Of a stretch of DNA of 49,024 nucleotides, positions 25,206 through 34,539 are shown piece by piece. The stretch is taken from NCBI GenBank assembly GCA_001942185.1, contig MKJV01000116.1, positions 1-49,024 of the forward strand, in the 5' to 3' direction. The stretch's first letter is position 1. Each line of letters opens with the position of its first letter. The notes under the pieces were generated by a model. That model ran no database searches. It saw only the letters and a program-made list of their open reading frames with translations, and was not told where the DNA came from. Source of the DNA: Pseudonocardia sp. CNS-004. GTDB taxonomy: Bacteria > Actinomycetota > Actinomycetes > Mycobacteriales > Pseudonocardiaceae. Made by a program: the position numbers and the translations under genes.

Positions 25206-26914
25206 CTAACCAATGATGCGGAGGGCTCCCGCTACAAGTGGGTGGCGCTCTCCAATACGACCATCGGCGTGCTGATCGTCACGATCAACATGTCGATCCT
25301 GTTGATCGCGCTGCCCGACATCTTCCGGGGCATCGGCATCGACCCGCTCGCGCCGGGCAACATCGGCTACCTGCTCTGGCTGATCATGGGCTACCTCGTG
25401 GTGACGGCCGTGCTCGTGGTCAGCTTCGGGCGTCTCGGGGACATCTTCGGCCGCACGCGGATGTACAACCTCGGCTTCGCGGTGTTCACCGTGTTTTCGG
25501 TGCTGCTCGCGGCCGTGTGGATGCAGGGCGACGCCGCGGCGCTCTGGCTGATCATCATGCGGATCCTGCAAGGCGTCGGCGGGGCGCTGCTCCTCGCCAA
25601 CTCCACGGCGATCCTCACCGACGCGTTCCCAGCGCACCAGCGCGGGCTCGCGCTCGGCATCAACCAGGTCGCCGGCATCGCGGGATCATTCATCGGGCTC
25701 ATCGTGGGCGGAGTCCTGGCCCCGCTGAACTGGCGACTGATCTTCCTGGTCTCGGTGCCCGTCGGGGTCTTCGGGACGGTCTGGGCGTACCTCAAGCTGC
25801 GCGAGAGCGGCTCCCGTTCGCCGGCCCGGCTGGACTGGTGGGGCAACATCACGTTCGCCGTCGGGCTCGTCGCGGTGCTCGTCGGCATCACGTACGGCAT
25901 CCAGCCCTACGGGGACCAGGCCATGGGCTGGGGCAACCCGATGGTTCTCGCCTGCATCATCGGCGGGGTCGCCGTGCTCGCCGCGTTCGCCCGGATCGAG
26001 ACCCGCGTGCCCGAGCCGATGTTCCACCTGTCGCTGTTCCGGCTGCGAGCGTTCACCGCGGGCAACATCGCGAGCCTGCTCGCCGCGCTGGGCCGGGGCG
26101 GACTGCAGTTCATCCTGATCATCTGGCTGCAGGGGATCTGGCTGCCCGAGCACGGGTACGACTTCGAGCAGACGCCGCTGTGGGCCGGGATCTACATGGT
26201 GCCGCTGACCATCGGGTTCCTGATCGCGGGCCCGGTGTCGGGGATGCTCTCCGACCGGTTCGCGCCCGCCCGTTCTCCACCGGCGGCATGGTGCTCGCCG
26301 CGGCCAGCTTCGCCCTGATGGGCCTGCTGCCGGTCGATTTCGACTACCGGGCGTTCGCCGCACTGCTCGCGCTGAACGGCCTGGCGATGGGCCTGTTCAG
26401 CTCACCCAACCGCGCCGCGATCATGAACAGCCTGCCGCCCGGCCAGCGCGGCGTCGGCGCCGGCATGACCTCGACATTCCAGAACTCGGCGACGGTGCTG
26501 TCCATCGGCGTCTTCTTCTCGATGCTCATCCTGGGGCTCGCGAGCACCCTGCCGGGTACCCTCTACCAGGGCCTCGTCGCCAACGGCGTGCCCGCCGACG
26601 CTGCCACGCGCGTGGCGAACCTGCCGCCCGTCGGGTCGCTGTTCGCCGCGCTCCTCGGCGACAACCCGATCCAGAACCTGCTCGGCCCCGACGTCCTCGC
26701 GACGCTGACCCCGCAGCAGGCGGAGTTCCTCACCGGGCGCACGTTCTTCCCGGAGCTGATCTCCGGCCCGTTCGCCTCCGGCCTCGCGCTCGCGCTCGGC
26801 TTCGCCGCGGGCGCGTGCCTCGTCGCCGCGCTCGCGTCGGCCCTGCGCGGGCGGATCTACCACCACAGCGAGCCGGACCAGCCCGAGTCGCTGCCGGCCG
26901 GCGCGCAGGTCTGA
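25203..26914 (+). CDS. 14-TM DHA2-type MFS transporter, one frameshift
   Basis: About 570 residues after repairing a one-base loss near 26271 (FAPAR then FSTGGMVLAAASFALMGLLP). Motifs: LSNTTIGVLIVTINMSILLI and ALPDIF (TM1), SFGRLGDIFGRTRMYNLGFA (motif A), RILQGVGGALLLANSTAILT (motif B) and NQVAGIAGSFIGLIVGGVLA (motif C). The long loop before the last helix (ANGVPADAATRVANLPPVGS) is typical of actinomycete 14-TM exporters. No regulator gene is adjacent. The gap 25025-25202 contains only an 18-codon frame I do not trust. Confidence 0.87.
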
Positions 26915-27177
26915 GCCATCCCGCGGATCGCACCGCTGGTCGGCTGACCCAGGTGCGACGACCCACTGAGTACGTTCGGGCCGACGTGGGGCACCAGGCG
27001 GCGTTACGGCGTCGACTCGGCCCACTCGCAGAGGAGCGTCCGGCGGCCATGCCCGGCGCCCGGCCCGCGGTTCGTGCCTCGTCGGCAGCACGCAGCTCGG
27101 CCAGTGCGGGAACCGCTGCCCGGCCTCGTCCCGCCGGTTGCCGAACAGGTGTCCCTCGCGAGGCCGCTCGGCTCGGG

Positions 27178-27981
27178 TCAGCGCTTCCGCCCGACGCCGC
27201 CGAAGTCGTCGACGTCTCGGATCTCGCCGAGGTGGATCGGGCCGGGCCGCCAGCGGGACACCGACACCACGCCGGGATCGACGAGCTCCAACCCGTCGAA
27301 GAAGCGCGCGATCGTCGCCGGCGTGCGGTTCACACGCGGGTTCTCGCCGCTCTCGTTCCACTGCCGGATCATCTCGTCCATGGCCTCGCCGTGGATGACG
27401 TTGGTGTCGTCGCAGGCCACGAGGTAGCTGCCCGGGGGCAGCGCGTCCATGAGCTGCCGCACGATGGCGTACGCCTCGTTGTCGTCGGTGATGTGGGCGA
27501 GGATCCCGAGCAGCATCAGCGCGACGGGCCGGGTGAAGTCGAGGGTGTCCGCCGCGGTGTGCAGGATCGTGTCGGGTCCACGCAGGTCGGCGTCGATGTA
27601 GGCGGTGGCGCTGCGGGGTGCCGACCAGGAGCGCGCGGGCGTGCGCGAGCACCATCGGATCGTGGTCGACGTAGACGATGCGTGACTCGGGTGCCACCGA
27701 CTGGGCGACCTCGTGGGTGTTGTTGGCGGTGGGCAGGCCGGTTCCGACGTCGAGGAACTGGCGTATCCCGGCCTCCCGGGTCAGATACGTCACCGTGCGC
27801 ACGAGGAACTGCCGTTGGCGCGGGCGATCTCCGCGATGTGCGGGTTCATCGCGCGGATCTGGTCGCCGACCTCGCGGTCGACGGCGTAGTTGTCCTTGCC
27901 GCCCGTCCAGTAGTTCCACACTCGGGCCGACTGGGGCACCGTGCTGTCGACCGGCAATCCGCCGGATGAGCCGTCCGTCAC
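27178..27981 (-). CDS. Actinobacterial SAM-dependent methyltransferase (DUF574 type), two frameshifts
   Basis: About 268 residues, GTG start at 27981. N-terminus: VPQSARVWNYWTGGKDNYAV, the hallmark of this family (ARVYDYLLGGKDNF in most members). After a one-base loss near 27812 comes FLVRTVTYLTREAGIRQFLD and VGTGLPTANNTHEVAQ, the SAM-binding GxG motif. A second shift near 27625 leads to TAYIDADLRGPDTILHTAAD, FTRPVALMLLGILAHITDDN and PGSYLVACDDT. The two shifts cancel. The family's substrate is unknown. The 263 bases downstream (26915-27177) show no supportable gene. Confidence 0.8.
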
Positions 27982-28170
27982 CCCATCGACTGTAGTGCGA
28001 CCGAGATCCGCGCCGTCGCGGTCAACCGCACGTCGTGCGGTAGGGCCGTCGGGAGAGCTGGACGGCGGTGGGTGCACCAGCCGGGTCGCCGCGCACGAGC
28101 GTCAGGTCGCAGCACCAGCCCGGCCTCCGGGTCCGTCATCGCGACCGAGAGGGTTGCGCGACGCACGAAG

Positions 28171-28208
28171 AGGCCCTCCGAGCCTCGTTTCCGCAGCTCG
28201 GAGGGCCT
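28171..28208. terminator. 13-bp perfect terminator hairpin
   Basis: AGGCCCTCCGAGC (28171-28183) and GCTCGGAGGGCCT (28196-28208) with a 12-base loop. On the minus strand it lies shortly after a possible gene end reading ARDYLD and stop (about 28223-28243), whose body is not recognisable. It is probably the terminator of a gene lost when the duplicated block to its right was formed. Otherwise 27982-28401 holds no supportable gene. Confidence 0.7.
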
Positions 28209-28401
28209 GTTGTGGATCGTGCTCAGTCGAGGTAGTCGCGCACTCTCGTTGCCTGTGCGCTGTGCTGAACTGCGAATATGCAGCTCGATGGCGAGCGCTG
28301 TGCGAAGAACTCTCCTTCAGTGAGATTGATCGGTCCTACTGTGCGCCTCACGAGTCGGCTGCGGGCTCGGTACCCGCTGCACGTCTTCGAGCCGTGGTCA
28401 T

Positions 28402-29160
28402 GCTGTGCACGCGGTGATCGTCCGGAGCGCGGCCGGCCGGGGGCCGAATGCCGAGGTCACCTTGGCCGAGTACGCACTCGCGGTGCTCCACAATGCTCTG
28501 GGCAACTACCCGGCAGCGCGGGACGCGGCGTCGTGGGCGTGCGAGTCCGATGAGCTGAAGAACACCAGCCTCGCCCTGCTCGAGCTGGTCGAGGCGGCCG
28601 CCCGTGCGGGCCAGCCGCAGCACGCCGTCGACGCGATGGACCAGCTCGGTTCGCGAGCGCAGGCCAGCGGTAGCCAGTGGGCGCTGGGGCTGGTGGCTCG
28701 TTCACGGGCGCTGGCCACGGTCGGGCCGGCCGCCGAGAAGCACTACCGCGAGGCGATCGAGCGGCGCGGCCACAGCCGGATGGCGGTCTACCTCGCCCGT
28801 ACGCACCTCGTGTACGGCGAGTGGCTGCGCCGTGAGCGCCGACGCCAGGCCGCCCGCCACCAGCTCCGCACCGCCCACGACATGCTCTCCGCGATGGGCG
28901 CGGAGGCGTTCGCCGCGCGCGCGGCCCGGGAGCTGCGCGCCACGGGGGAGCGGCCCCGGAGCCGGTCCGCGCAGCCGTCGGACGCGCTCGCCGCGCAGGA
29001 GTTGCAGATCGCGCGGCTGCTGGCCACCGGGGCGACGTCCCGCGAGGTCGGCGCCCAGCTGTTCCTGAGCCCGTGCACGATCGAGGCGCACCTGCGCAGC
29101 GTCTTCCGCAAGCTGGACATCACCTCTCGTCGACAGCTGCGGGACCTGGCGCTCCCCTGA
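28402..29160 (+). pseudogene. C-terminal remnant of a LAL-type LuxR regulator
   Basis: About 250 codons that match the last third of the two full regulators at 38338 and 41174. VRSAAGRG aligns to VREAAGRG, then EYALAVLHNALGNYPAARDA, RTHLVYGEWLRRERRRQAAR and the LuxR HTH ATGATSREVGAQLFLSPCTI followed by EAHLRSVFRKLDITSRRQL. The ATPase and most of the helical-repeat region are missing; the break is near 28402. The HTH is intact, with a Cys where both full copies have Arg (SPCTIEAH versus SPRTIEAH). If expressed, it would be a DNA-binding domain without its sensor; more likely it is a pseudogene. Confidence 0.85.
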
Positions 29161-29179
29161 CCGGTCCACGGGAGCGGTG

Positions 29180-29870
29180 CGCCGGCACCGGGCCGGCCAC
29201 CGCCCGCATCCCTGCCGTCACGGCACGGCTGCCGTTCCGCCACCCAAGGGTGCAGGATCAGCGAGGACGGGAAGCGCTGGTCGGCCTCGGGTCTCGGCGC
29301 CCAGGTCGAGCACGGGGTGGCTGTCGACCCCGATCTGCTCGCCGGTGTCGAGGTCGACCCGGACCAGGCGGGTGCGGTCCGAGCCGGGACGAACCGATCC
29401 ACTACCCCGCCCCGTCCGGGGTGGGTACGCGGCGCAGGACGCCGAAGGGGTGGTCGAGACCGGAGAACCGGCCGATGAGGAGGGCGTGCCTGCGTTCCAG
29501 TCGTCAGTAGGTGCGTGCCGGGGCGGTGTCGAGGTCGAGGTCATGGAGATCGGCTACGTCGGGACGACGCGCGTTGAGCTGGACGAGCACCGTCCCGGGC
29601 CGGTCCGCGGAGAGTTGGTCCTGAACACCCGCCCCCCGGATCGGCGTCAGATCGACCCCCGCCTCCCCGAGGCGGGTCGAGTCGACCCGGTGCAGATGGT
29701 GGTTCTCGTCGCCGTCGGTGTCCTGCATGTAGAACAGGTACCGGGAGTCGGCGGCCCAGAAGGAGTTCTCGACGCTGCGGCGGTCGTCTGAGGTCACGCG
29801 CCGGGCCGCCGGGTCGTTCGGGGCGTCCGTGTCCGGGGTGTCGCGTCGTGGACACCTCCGATTCCAGACC
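29180..29870 (-). pseudogene. Decayed N-terminal part of an S9 prolyl oligopeptidase
   Basis: Pieces align with the intact peptidase at 44045-45978: AARRVTSDDRRSVENSFWAA, DTDGDENHHLHRVDSTRLGE and VLVQLNARRPDVADLHDLDL, then after an internal deletion SDRTRLVRVDLDTGEQIGVD and SHPVLDLG. Frames change several times. The whole catalytic hydrolase domain is missing. Its order and orientation relative to the LAL remnant are the same as in the intact locus, so both derive from one duplicated block. Confidence 0.85.
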
Positions 29871-30045
29871 GTGACGCCGCGTCCGGATCACGCCCGACCG
29901 CGCGGTTCGCGCCATGCGAACTGGCTCGGGAAGCGGGGCACCGGGTGTCGCGGTACGTGGCTTCTACCGACGCGAAGGTGCCGTTGGCGCCACGAGTCTG
30001 TGGCGAGAGGTGTCGAACGGATCCACATCGGGAGTGCTCGAGACA
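29837..30045. promoter_or_regulatory. Duplicated S9-peptidase promoter region, now upstream of an SDR gene
   Basis: GGTGTC, 8 nt, GACACC (29837-29856) followed by TCCGATTCCAGACCGTGACG matches 45990-46030. Further right, TACGTGGCTTCTACCGACGC and GAAGGTGCCGT, then GAGAGGTGTCGAACGGATC, match 46119-46190. The spacing between blocks is kept. Conservation ends near 30045, 130 bases before the SDR start. Confidence 0.75.
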
Positions 30046-30175
30046 CGCACGAGGAATTCCCGGGCAGCGGTGCGTTCCTCCACGCGGACATGGTTCGCAC
30101 CACGAAGTTCAGGCGGACAGCGAGGAAGCACCCTGTGAACATCTCCGACGGGACAGCTGAACGGAAGGTTCGACC

Positions 30176-31267
30176 ATGACCACGCAAAGACAGCGAGTTG
30201 CCATCATCACCGGCGCCGGCAGCGCACGCGGAATCGGGTTCGCGGCAGCCCGTCTTCTCGGCGCCGGCGGAAGCCGTGTGGTGATCACATCAACGACGGA
30301 CCGCATCTTCGAGCGGGTCACGGAGCTGCGCGCCGCCGGTATCCGAGCGGAAGGGGTGGTCGCCGACCTCACTGACCGGGCCGATGTGGACGCCGTCGTC
30401 GCGTGCGCGTCGGATTCGTTCGGCGGCGTGGACATCCTCGTCAACAACGCCGGGATGACTTCGGTGTCCGACTCGTACGCTTCGGGCGCGGTCGACGGAC
30501 TGTCCCTCGAGGACTGGCATGCCTCACTCGATCGAAACCTGACCACGTCGTTCCTGATGATCCGCGCGGTGGCGGGCCTCATGCGAGCGGCCGGCTACGG
30601 CCGCATCGTCAACGTGTCATCGGTGTCGGGGCCCGTCGCCGCTTACGCCGGCGACGTTGCCTACCACGCGGCGAAGGCCGCCGTTGTCGGACTGACGCGC
30701 GCGACGGCGATCGACATGGCTGCGGCGGGCATCACGGTGAACGCCGTCGCTCCGGGGTGGATCGACACTTCCTCCGCCTCCGATTACGAGCGGGCGATGG
30801 GCGCGGCCACACCCGTCGGCCGCTCCGGCACCGCAGACGAAGTCGCGTACGCGATCGCGTTCCTCGCTGGTGAAGGCGCGTCGTACATCACGGGTCAGCT
30901 CATCACGGTCGACGGAGCGAACTCCATCAGCGAAGAGCGCGGGCGTCGAGAACCCCAGCGAAGCCGCCGCTTCGCTGAGGAGAGGCTGCGGCGCGACCGG
31001 CTTCTCTTTCGACAGCGCGAGCTCGACAGCTACCCCGACAAAATCCACCGGGTGAGCTGCAGCTTGATCAAGACAGCACCCGACCAAGTGTCACGAGTCC
31101 CAGCTGCTTCGCTTCGGACGATGCTCGCGCAAGCGATGTTCACCGATGTGAGGCGGTCGCGATGCTGCCCTGCCTGCACCGGCGGCTGCGGACTCGGCCT
31201 CCCTCGATGTGCCCACCTGGTGGCGCGGACGCGGCCGCCGAGGTCGTCGATCGCGCTTCGATTCTGA
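30176..31267 (+). CDS. SDR-family oxidoreductase with an abnormal C-terminal extension
   Basis: 363 codons, ATG start with GGAAGG eight bases upstream. The first 250 residues are a typical short-chain dehydrogenase/reductase: NAD(P)-binding TGAGSARGIGFAAARLLG, NNAG (about residue 98), catalytic Ser in NVSSVSG and the YHAAK pair, then APGWIDTSSAS and ITGQLITVDGANSIS, where such proteins normally end within a few residues. The next 110 residues are Arg/Ser/Cys-rich, unlike any domain, and are encoded across a terminator-like hairpin. A lost stop (indel near 30930-30950) is the best explanation. The upstream region is inherited from the duplicated S9 locus. Substrate unknown. Confidence 0.85.
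   Translation: MTTQRQRVAIITGAGSARGIGFAAARLLGAGGSRVVITSTTDRIFERVTELRAAGIRAEGVVADLTDRADVDAVVACASDSFGGVDILVNNAGMTSVSDSYASGAVDGLSLEDWHASLDRNLTTSFLMIRAVAGLMRAAGYGRIVNVSSVSGPVAAYAGDVAYHAAKAAVVGLTRATAIDMAAAGITVNAVAPGWIDTSSASDYERAMGAATPVGRSGTADEVAYAIAFLAGEGASYITGQLITVDGANSISEERGRREPQRSRRFAEERLRRDRLLFRQRELDSYPDKIHRVSCSLIKTAPDQVSRVPAASLRTMLAQAMFTDVRRSRCCPACTGGCGLGLPRCAHLVARTRPPRSSIALRF
30956..30977. terminator. Terminator-like hairpin inside the extended SDR frame
   Basis: CAGCGAAGC, 4 nt, GCTTCGCTG. Perfect 9-bp stem placed right after the point where an SDR of normal length would stop. Confidence 0.55.
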
Positions 31268-31288
31268 CGGGCAGCATCCCGAAGCCAG

Positions 31289-31882
31289 TCACGGCCGTCG
31301 CCGCCGACGAGTCGCGGAGCCTCGCGACGGCGCCGCCGGCTCCGGAGCAGGCGCCGACATCTCCTCGGCGTCGAAGACCGACATGATGACCGTCGCGGTG
31401 CTGGTGAAACCGATGGCGAGGGCGAGAAGGAGAGAAGGGACGAAGTCGGCCCGCGACGGGACCCAACCGCCGAGGAGCCACGGCAGGACAGCCAGTGCCA
31501 CGACCGCGAGCGAGGTGAGGATCTCGTTCGCGGTCAGAGCGGAGGACTTCCTCGTCGCGCCCCATCTCACGATTCGACGGGTCGTGTCGACGGTGGCGGC
31601 CACGAGGACCGCTGCGAACACGAAGAACGCGACAACCGCCCAGACGGGCTCCGCACCGACCAAGGCGAGAGCGACGATCAGGGGCAGGCTGTAGGCGATG
31701 AGCACCCACCGTGTGCCGGCCCGCATGTACTGGTCCGGCGTGCTGCCTGCGGCGCCGCGGGATCGGTGCAGCGCCGAGTCGAGGTAGAAGAACACCGCCA
31801 CGATGAACGTGCCGACGAGGGTCGCTGCGATGCCCGCGATGGCGAGCAGGAACTCGTCGGTCACCTCACGCACCGTCGTCAC
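31289..31882 (-). CDS. Hypothetical polytopic membrane protein
   Basis: 197 residues, four to five hydrophobic segments: FLLAIAGIAATLVGTFIVAV, WVLIAYSLPLIVALALVGAE, VWAVVAFFVFAAVLVAATVD, ILTSLAVVALAVLPWLLGGW and FVPSLLLALAIGFTSTATVI. No conserved catalytic motif is seen and I do not recognise a family. The C-terminus is a short Pro/Arg-rich tail. It is convergent with the SDR gene. Codon usage looks like its neighbours and it is very likely real. Confidence 0.65.
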   Translation of the reverse strand: MTTVREVTDEFLLAIAGIAATLVGTFIVAVFFYLDSALHRSRGAAGSTPDQYMRAGTRWVLIAYSLPLIVALALVGAEPVWAVVAFFVFAAVLVAATVDTTRRIVRWGATRKSSALTANEILTSLAVVALAVLPWLLGGWVPSRADFVPSLLLALAIGFTSTATVIMSVFDAEEMSAPAPEPAAPSRGSATRRRRRP

Positions 31883-32132
31883 ACTCCTTGCTCACGCGCA
31901 CCCGCTGGCACGCCGGCGGCATCGGGTTGAAACCATGAAGATTCAGCCGAGAAGTTCAGCCGCGTCTTCGTGGGCGCCGTGCACCGAGGTCGAAACTCGT
32001 CCACGGTCACAGGCCCGCCCATAAGAATCCAGGTGTTCGCAACGAGGCCCTCCGGTGCGGCACTCCGCCTGCCTCGACGAGGGGCGCCTTCGCCGCTCGC
32101 GGGAGAAGCGCGTCAGCCGACGTGTGCGAACA

Positions 32133-32172
32133 GTCCGCGGTGCGGCTCTCGACCGAGAACCGCACCGCGGAC
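32133..32172. terminator. Long hairpin, 13-bp outer stem
   Basis: GTCCGCGGTGCGG (32133-32145) and CCGCACCGCGGAC (32160-32172), with inner TCTCG/CGAGA continuing the stem around a 2-base loop. It is located just beyond the 3' end of the IS30 fragment on the minus strand. Bases 31883-32132 contain no gene. Confidence 0.65.
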
Positions 32173-32184
32173 GAGGAGTCGAGG

Positions 32185-32440
32185 CTATCGCCCGGTCTTG
32201 CGTCGGAACGGTCGCCAGGTCATGGCGCGAGTGTCCGGGTCATCGATCACCCCGGCTTCAACCGGTGGATCGCCTGGGGTTGCGGATGACCCTGAGCCAC
32301 CGTCCTTGCCGACGATCAGGTCGCCTTCCCAGTGTCCGGGCACGGCCCGGTCGTTGGCCTCGGCGGGCCGCTGCGAGATCATGACCTTGTCGGGGATATG
32401 GCGTTCCCGGCGTTGACCGGGCAGCCGCTCGCCGAGATCC
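32185..32440 (-). mobile_element. IS30-family transposase fragment
   Basis: On the minus strand the frame reads GQRRERHIPDKVMISQRPAE, ANDRAVPGHWEGDLIVGKDG and GS. RxIP...I..RP.e...R...GHWEGDLI.GK is the diagnostic N-terminal part of the IS30 DDE catalytic domain, including its first Asp (GD). The text after KDGGS no longer resembles a transposase, and the second and third catalytic residues are absent. No inverted repeats were recognised. So this is a dead fragment, about 60 codons. Confidence 0.85.
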
Positions 32441-32509
32441 CAGTAGCGGTGCCGTCGGTGACCGGGAGTTCCTCTGCGCGGGCGAGCTCGTCGCCGGTGT
32501 CGGCTGAAC

Positions 32510-32644
32510 GGCTCCGTCCGCGGTGGCTTCGAACCAGACCGGCCGGGGCTGCGCGGGCTGAGGTGACCCGGCCACGGTCAGGAAACCGTGCAGCGGCCGG
32601 GCGAGGAACTCGAGGTCCTCCGTGGTCATTGTGTCGGTATCCAC
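32510..32644 (-). pseudogene. N-terminus of a PPOX split-barrel protein, cut off at the IS30 junction
   Basis: GTG at 32644 with AAGGAG six bases upstream. It reads MTTEDLEFLARPLHGFLTVA and PRPVWFEATADGAVQ, the start of a pyridoxamine-phosphate-oxidase-like protein (about 40 residues). Beyond about 32510 the frame goes into text unrelated to the family and then the IS30 fragment, which is read in the same direction. It is presumably disrupted by IS insertion and later deletion. Confidence 0.65.
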
Positions 32645-32709
32645 AAATGCTCCTTCGTCGTGGGACGGGGGCACGGCGTCGACCGAACGGTGACTGCGCG
32701 TCGGTTCGG

Positions 32710-33204
32710 TTACCGACGTCCGGAGTCAGACCGCGGCGGCCGACATTCCCGGATGAGCGACCGCTCGCACGCGTATTGTGTCCCTGCCCGCTCGGCAAGG
32801 GCCGTATTCATCGCTGCGAAGCCTGCCTCAGTGGTGCGCAGCAAGCGGCGCAGTATCGGCACGATCAGCCCGGAGAAGCGCTCGGATTGGGTGAATCGGG
32901 TCGATTCAGTGGTGAGAGCGTCGAGTTCGAAGGTGTGCGCGCCGTCGAAGATTCCCGGAATGAGTAACCGGCCGAGCCACGCGAGTCGCCGCTCGGGCAC
33001 GACGGCAGTGACAGTCGGGGCGAAGCGCTGCTGCTTCGCACCGGGAGGAGCAATCGTCACATCCAGTCGCGAACCAGGCTCCAGGCTGCCGTCGAGTTTT
33101 GGTATGAAGGTGTTCCATTCCGAGTACGCGGCGGTGTCGGTGAGGATCGCCCACACCCGATTAGCTGGCGCGTCGATGTCAATGGTGTGGCTGACGATAG
33201 GCAT
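32710..33204 (-). CDS. SRPBCC (polyketide cyclase/START-like) family protein
   Basis: 164 residues. The START-like ligand-binding fold is indicated by SHTIDIDAPANRVWAILTDT, AAYSEWNTFIPKLDGSLEPG, SRLDVTIAPPGAKQ, TVTAVVPERRLAWLGRLLIP and GIFDGAHTFELDAL, ending with a long helix GLIVPILRRLLRTTEAGFAA. Such proteins bind hydrophobic small molecules. The last 20 residues are Arg-rich and may be an extension. It is first in a run of minus-strand metabolic genes and remnants extending to 36132. Confidence 0.85.
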   Translation of the reverse strand: MPIVSHTIDIDAPANRVWAILTDTAAYSEWNTFIPKLDGSLEPGSRLDVTIAPPGAKQQRFAPTVTAVVPERRLAWLGRLLIPGIFDGAHTFELDALTTESTRFTQSERFSGLIVPILRRLLRTTEAGFAAMNTALAERAGTQYACERSLIRECRPPRSDSGRR

Positions 33205-33249
33205 GGTCGTCCTCTCGTGGTGCGACCGGAGGAAGGGTCAGTGGCCAGA

Positions 33250-33430
33250 TAGCCCGTGTGACAATGGCATCCTCCTTCAGCAGGTTGGCCCGCGGCGCGT
33301 CGATCCAGTGCATTTCGGAGCGCGGGATGTGCTCGGGAGCCGAGTGCCGTGCTCTGGCGGAGGATCTGGTCGTGGCGTCCCCAGTGCAGCCGCACCGGGA
33401 TCGTGATGCCTCCGAGGGAGGACTCCCGCT
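33250..33430 (-). pseudogene. C-terminal fragment of an alpha/beta hydrolase
   Basis: In one frame: SLGGITIPVRLHWGRHDQIL, the strand carrying the acidic triad residue. After a shift, APEHIPRSEMHWIDAPRANL and LKEDAIVTRAI, where family members have a Gly-His-Asn that would hold the catalytic His; here it reads PRAN. No nucleophile region is found upstream, so it is a remnant. The surrounding 33205-33652 holds nothing else I can support. Confidence 0.5.
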
Positions 33431-33652
33431 GTGCCGGTCGGCGCCGGTGGTGCTCCGGCGTGGCACTCGACCTCGGCACTGCCTCGTCTGTGTGGATGTC
33501 GGTGCGCCGCGTCGCCGGTGTCTGGACCGACTCCTACCCACGGGGTGTCTCGGTCCATCGGACCTCCCTTCCGCCACATTCGGCGGATCTGCTCGCCTCC
33601 GGCTCTCAGGAGCTTCCGGTTCTTGGCTCGACGGGGTCTCCTTCGTCCGTGG

Positions 33653-34327
33653 TCAGGTCTCTCCGATGATCTGCGTGCCTCGGCGCACCTCGGCGGGATC
33701 TTCGTCACGGATTTGCTCGATGAACGCAGCGTCGTCGCGTTCGATGCTCTCGGCCTCGTCCAGTACCCGCGACATGCTGCTTGCGGGGATGATCACCGCG
33801 CCGGAGGAGTCGGCGTATGCGTAGTCGCCGGGGCTGACCAACACCCCGCCGAGCTCGACCGAGACGTTGGCCGCGAAGGGCATGACGGTGTCGCCGCCCC
33901 AGCGGGTGGCCTCGCCTGCGCACCAGGTGGCGAAGTCGTAGCTGGCGAGCTCGGCGAAGTCACGCAGCCGCCCGGCGGTCAACACCCCGGCCAGGCCGTG
34001 ATTGTGTAGCCGGGACAGCTTGGTGCCTCCGCCGTGCGAGACGTCCGGGTAGCCGCCGGCCGACAGCACCAGCACCGCACCGGGCGGGGAATCAACCAGT
34101 GCCTGGTAAAATAGCGGCCCGAATCCCCATGCCGACTCGGGCAGATCGTCGCGGTAGGGCGCGAAGGCGACGGTGATCACCGGCCCGAACAGCACCCGTG
34201 TGGGATCCGGGCTGACCAGTGGTCCCAGATGCGACCGGTGCCGGTGACAGCGCCCCATCGCATCGACCAGCGAGGCGCAGCCCAACTTGCGGACCCGCGC
34301 GGCCACTTCATCCTCCATTGCTGTCAC
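33653..34327 (-). CDS. RraA-like family protein
   Basis: 224 residues. The fold is that of RraA/HMG aldolase: KLGCASLVDAMGRCHRHRSH at the N-terminus, FGPVITVAFAP, PPGAVLVLSAGGYPDVSHGG (the AxxGGxxD-like region), GVLTAGRLRDFAELASYDFA, in which R-D are the substrate/metal residues, and SVELGGVLVSPGDYAYADSS with GAVIIP, the highly conserved exit strand. Relatives act as 4-hydroxy-4-methyl-2-oxoglutarate aldolases or oxaloacetate decarboxylases in aromatic catabolism, while E. coli RraA inhibits RNase E. The metabolic context (RidA, hydrolases) favours the enzymatic role. Confidence 0.85.
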   Translation of the reverse strand: MTAMEDEVAARVRKLGCASLVDAMGRCHRHRSHLGPLVSPDPTRVLFGPVITVAFAPYRDDLPESAWGFGPLFYQALVDSPPGAVLVLSAGGYPDVSHGGGTKLSRLHNHGLAGVLTAGRLRDFAELASYDFATWCAGEATRWGGDTVMPFAANVSVELGGVLVSPGDYAYADSSGAVIIPASSMSRVLDEAESIERDDAAFIEQIRDEDPAEVRRGTQIIGET

Positions 34328-34539
34328 TCCGTTATCCTCGATGTCGGCTCCTGACGGGGAGACTCCCGCCGATCGGGGCGCGGCCAGCGCGACCGAGTTC
34401 GACGCCTACAGCGGATTCCGTCCGCCATGGCCGCGGTGTGGACCGGCTGGTTGCAGCCGGGATCGGTGAGCTCGCGACCAGCGGTGGGGTTCCGCGTCAG
34501 CCGGTGCGACTTCTCCTTCTTCGTGGGCAACCGGGTGCG

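Noticed and set aside
28210..28400. Possible end of a minus-strand gene (ARDYLD then stop) next to a terminator
   Set aside because: Nothing upstream in that frame resembles a protein family; kept only as context for the terminator.
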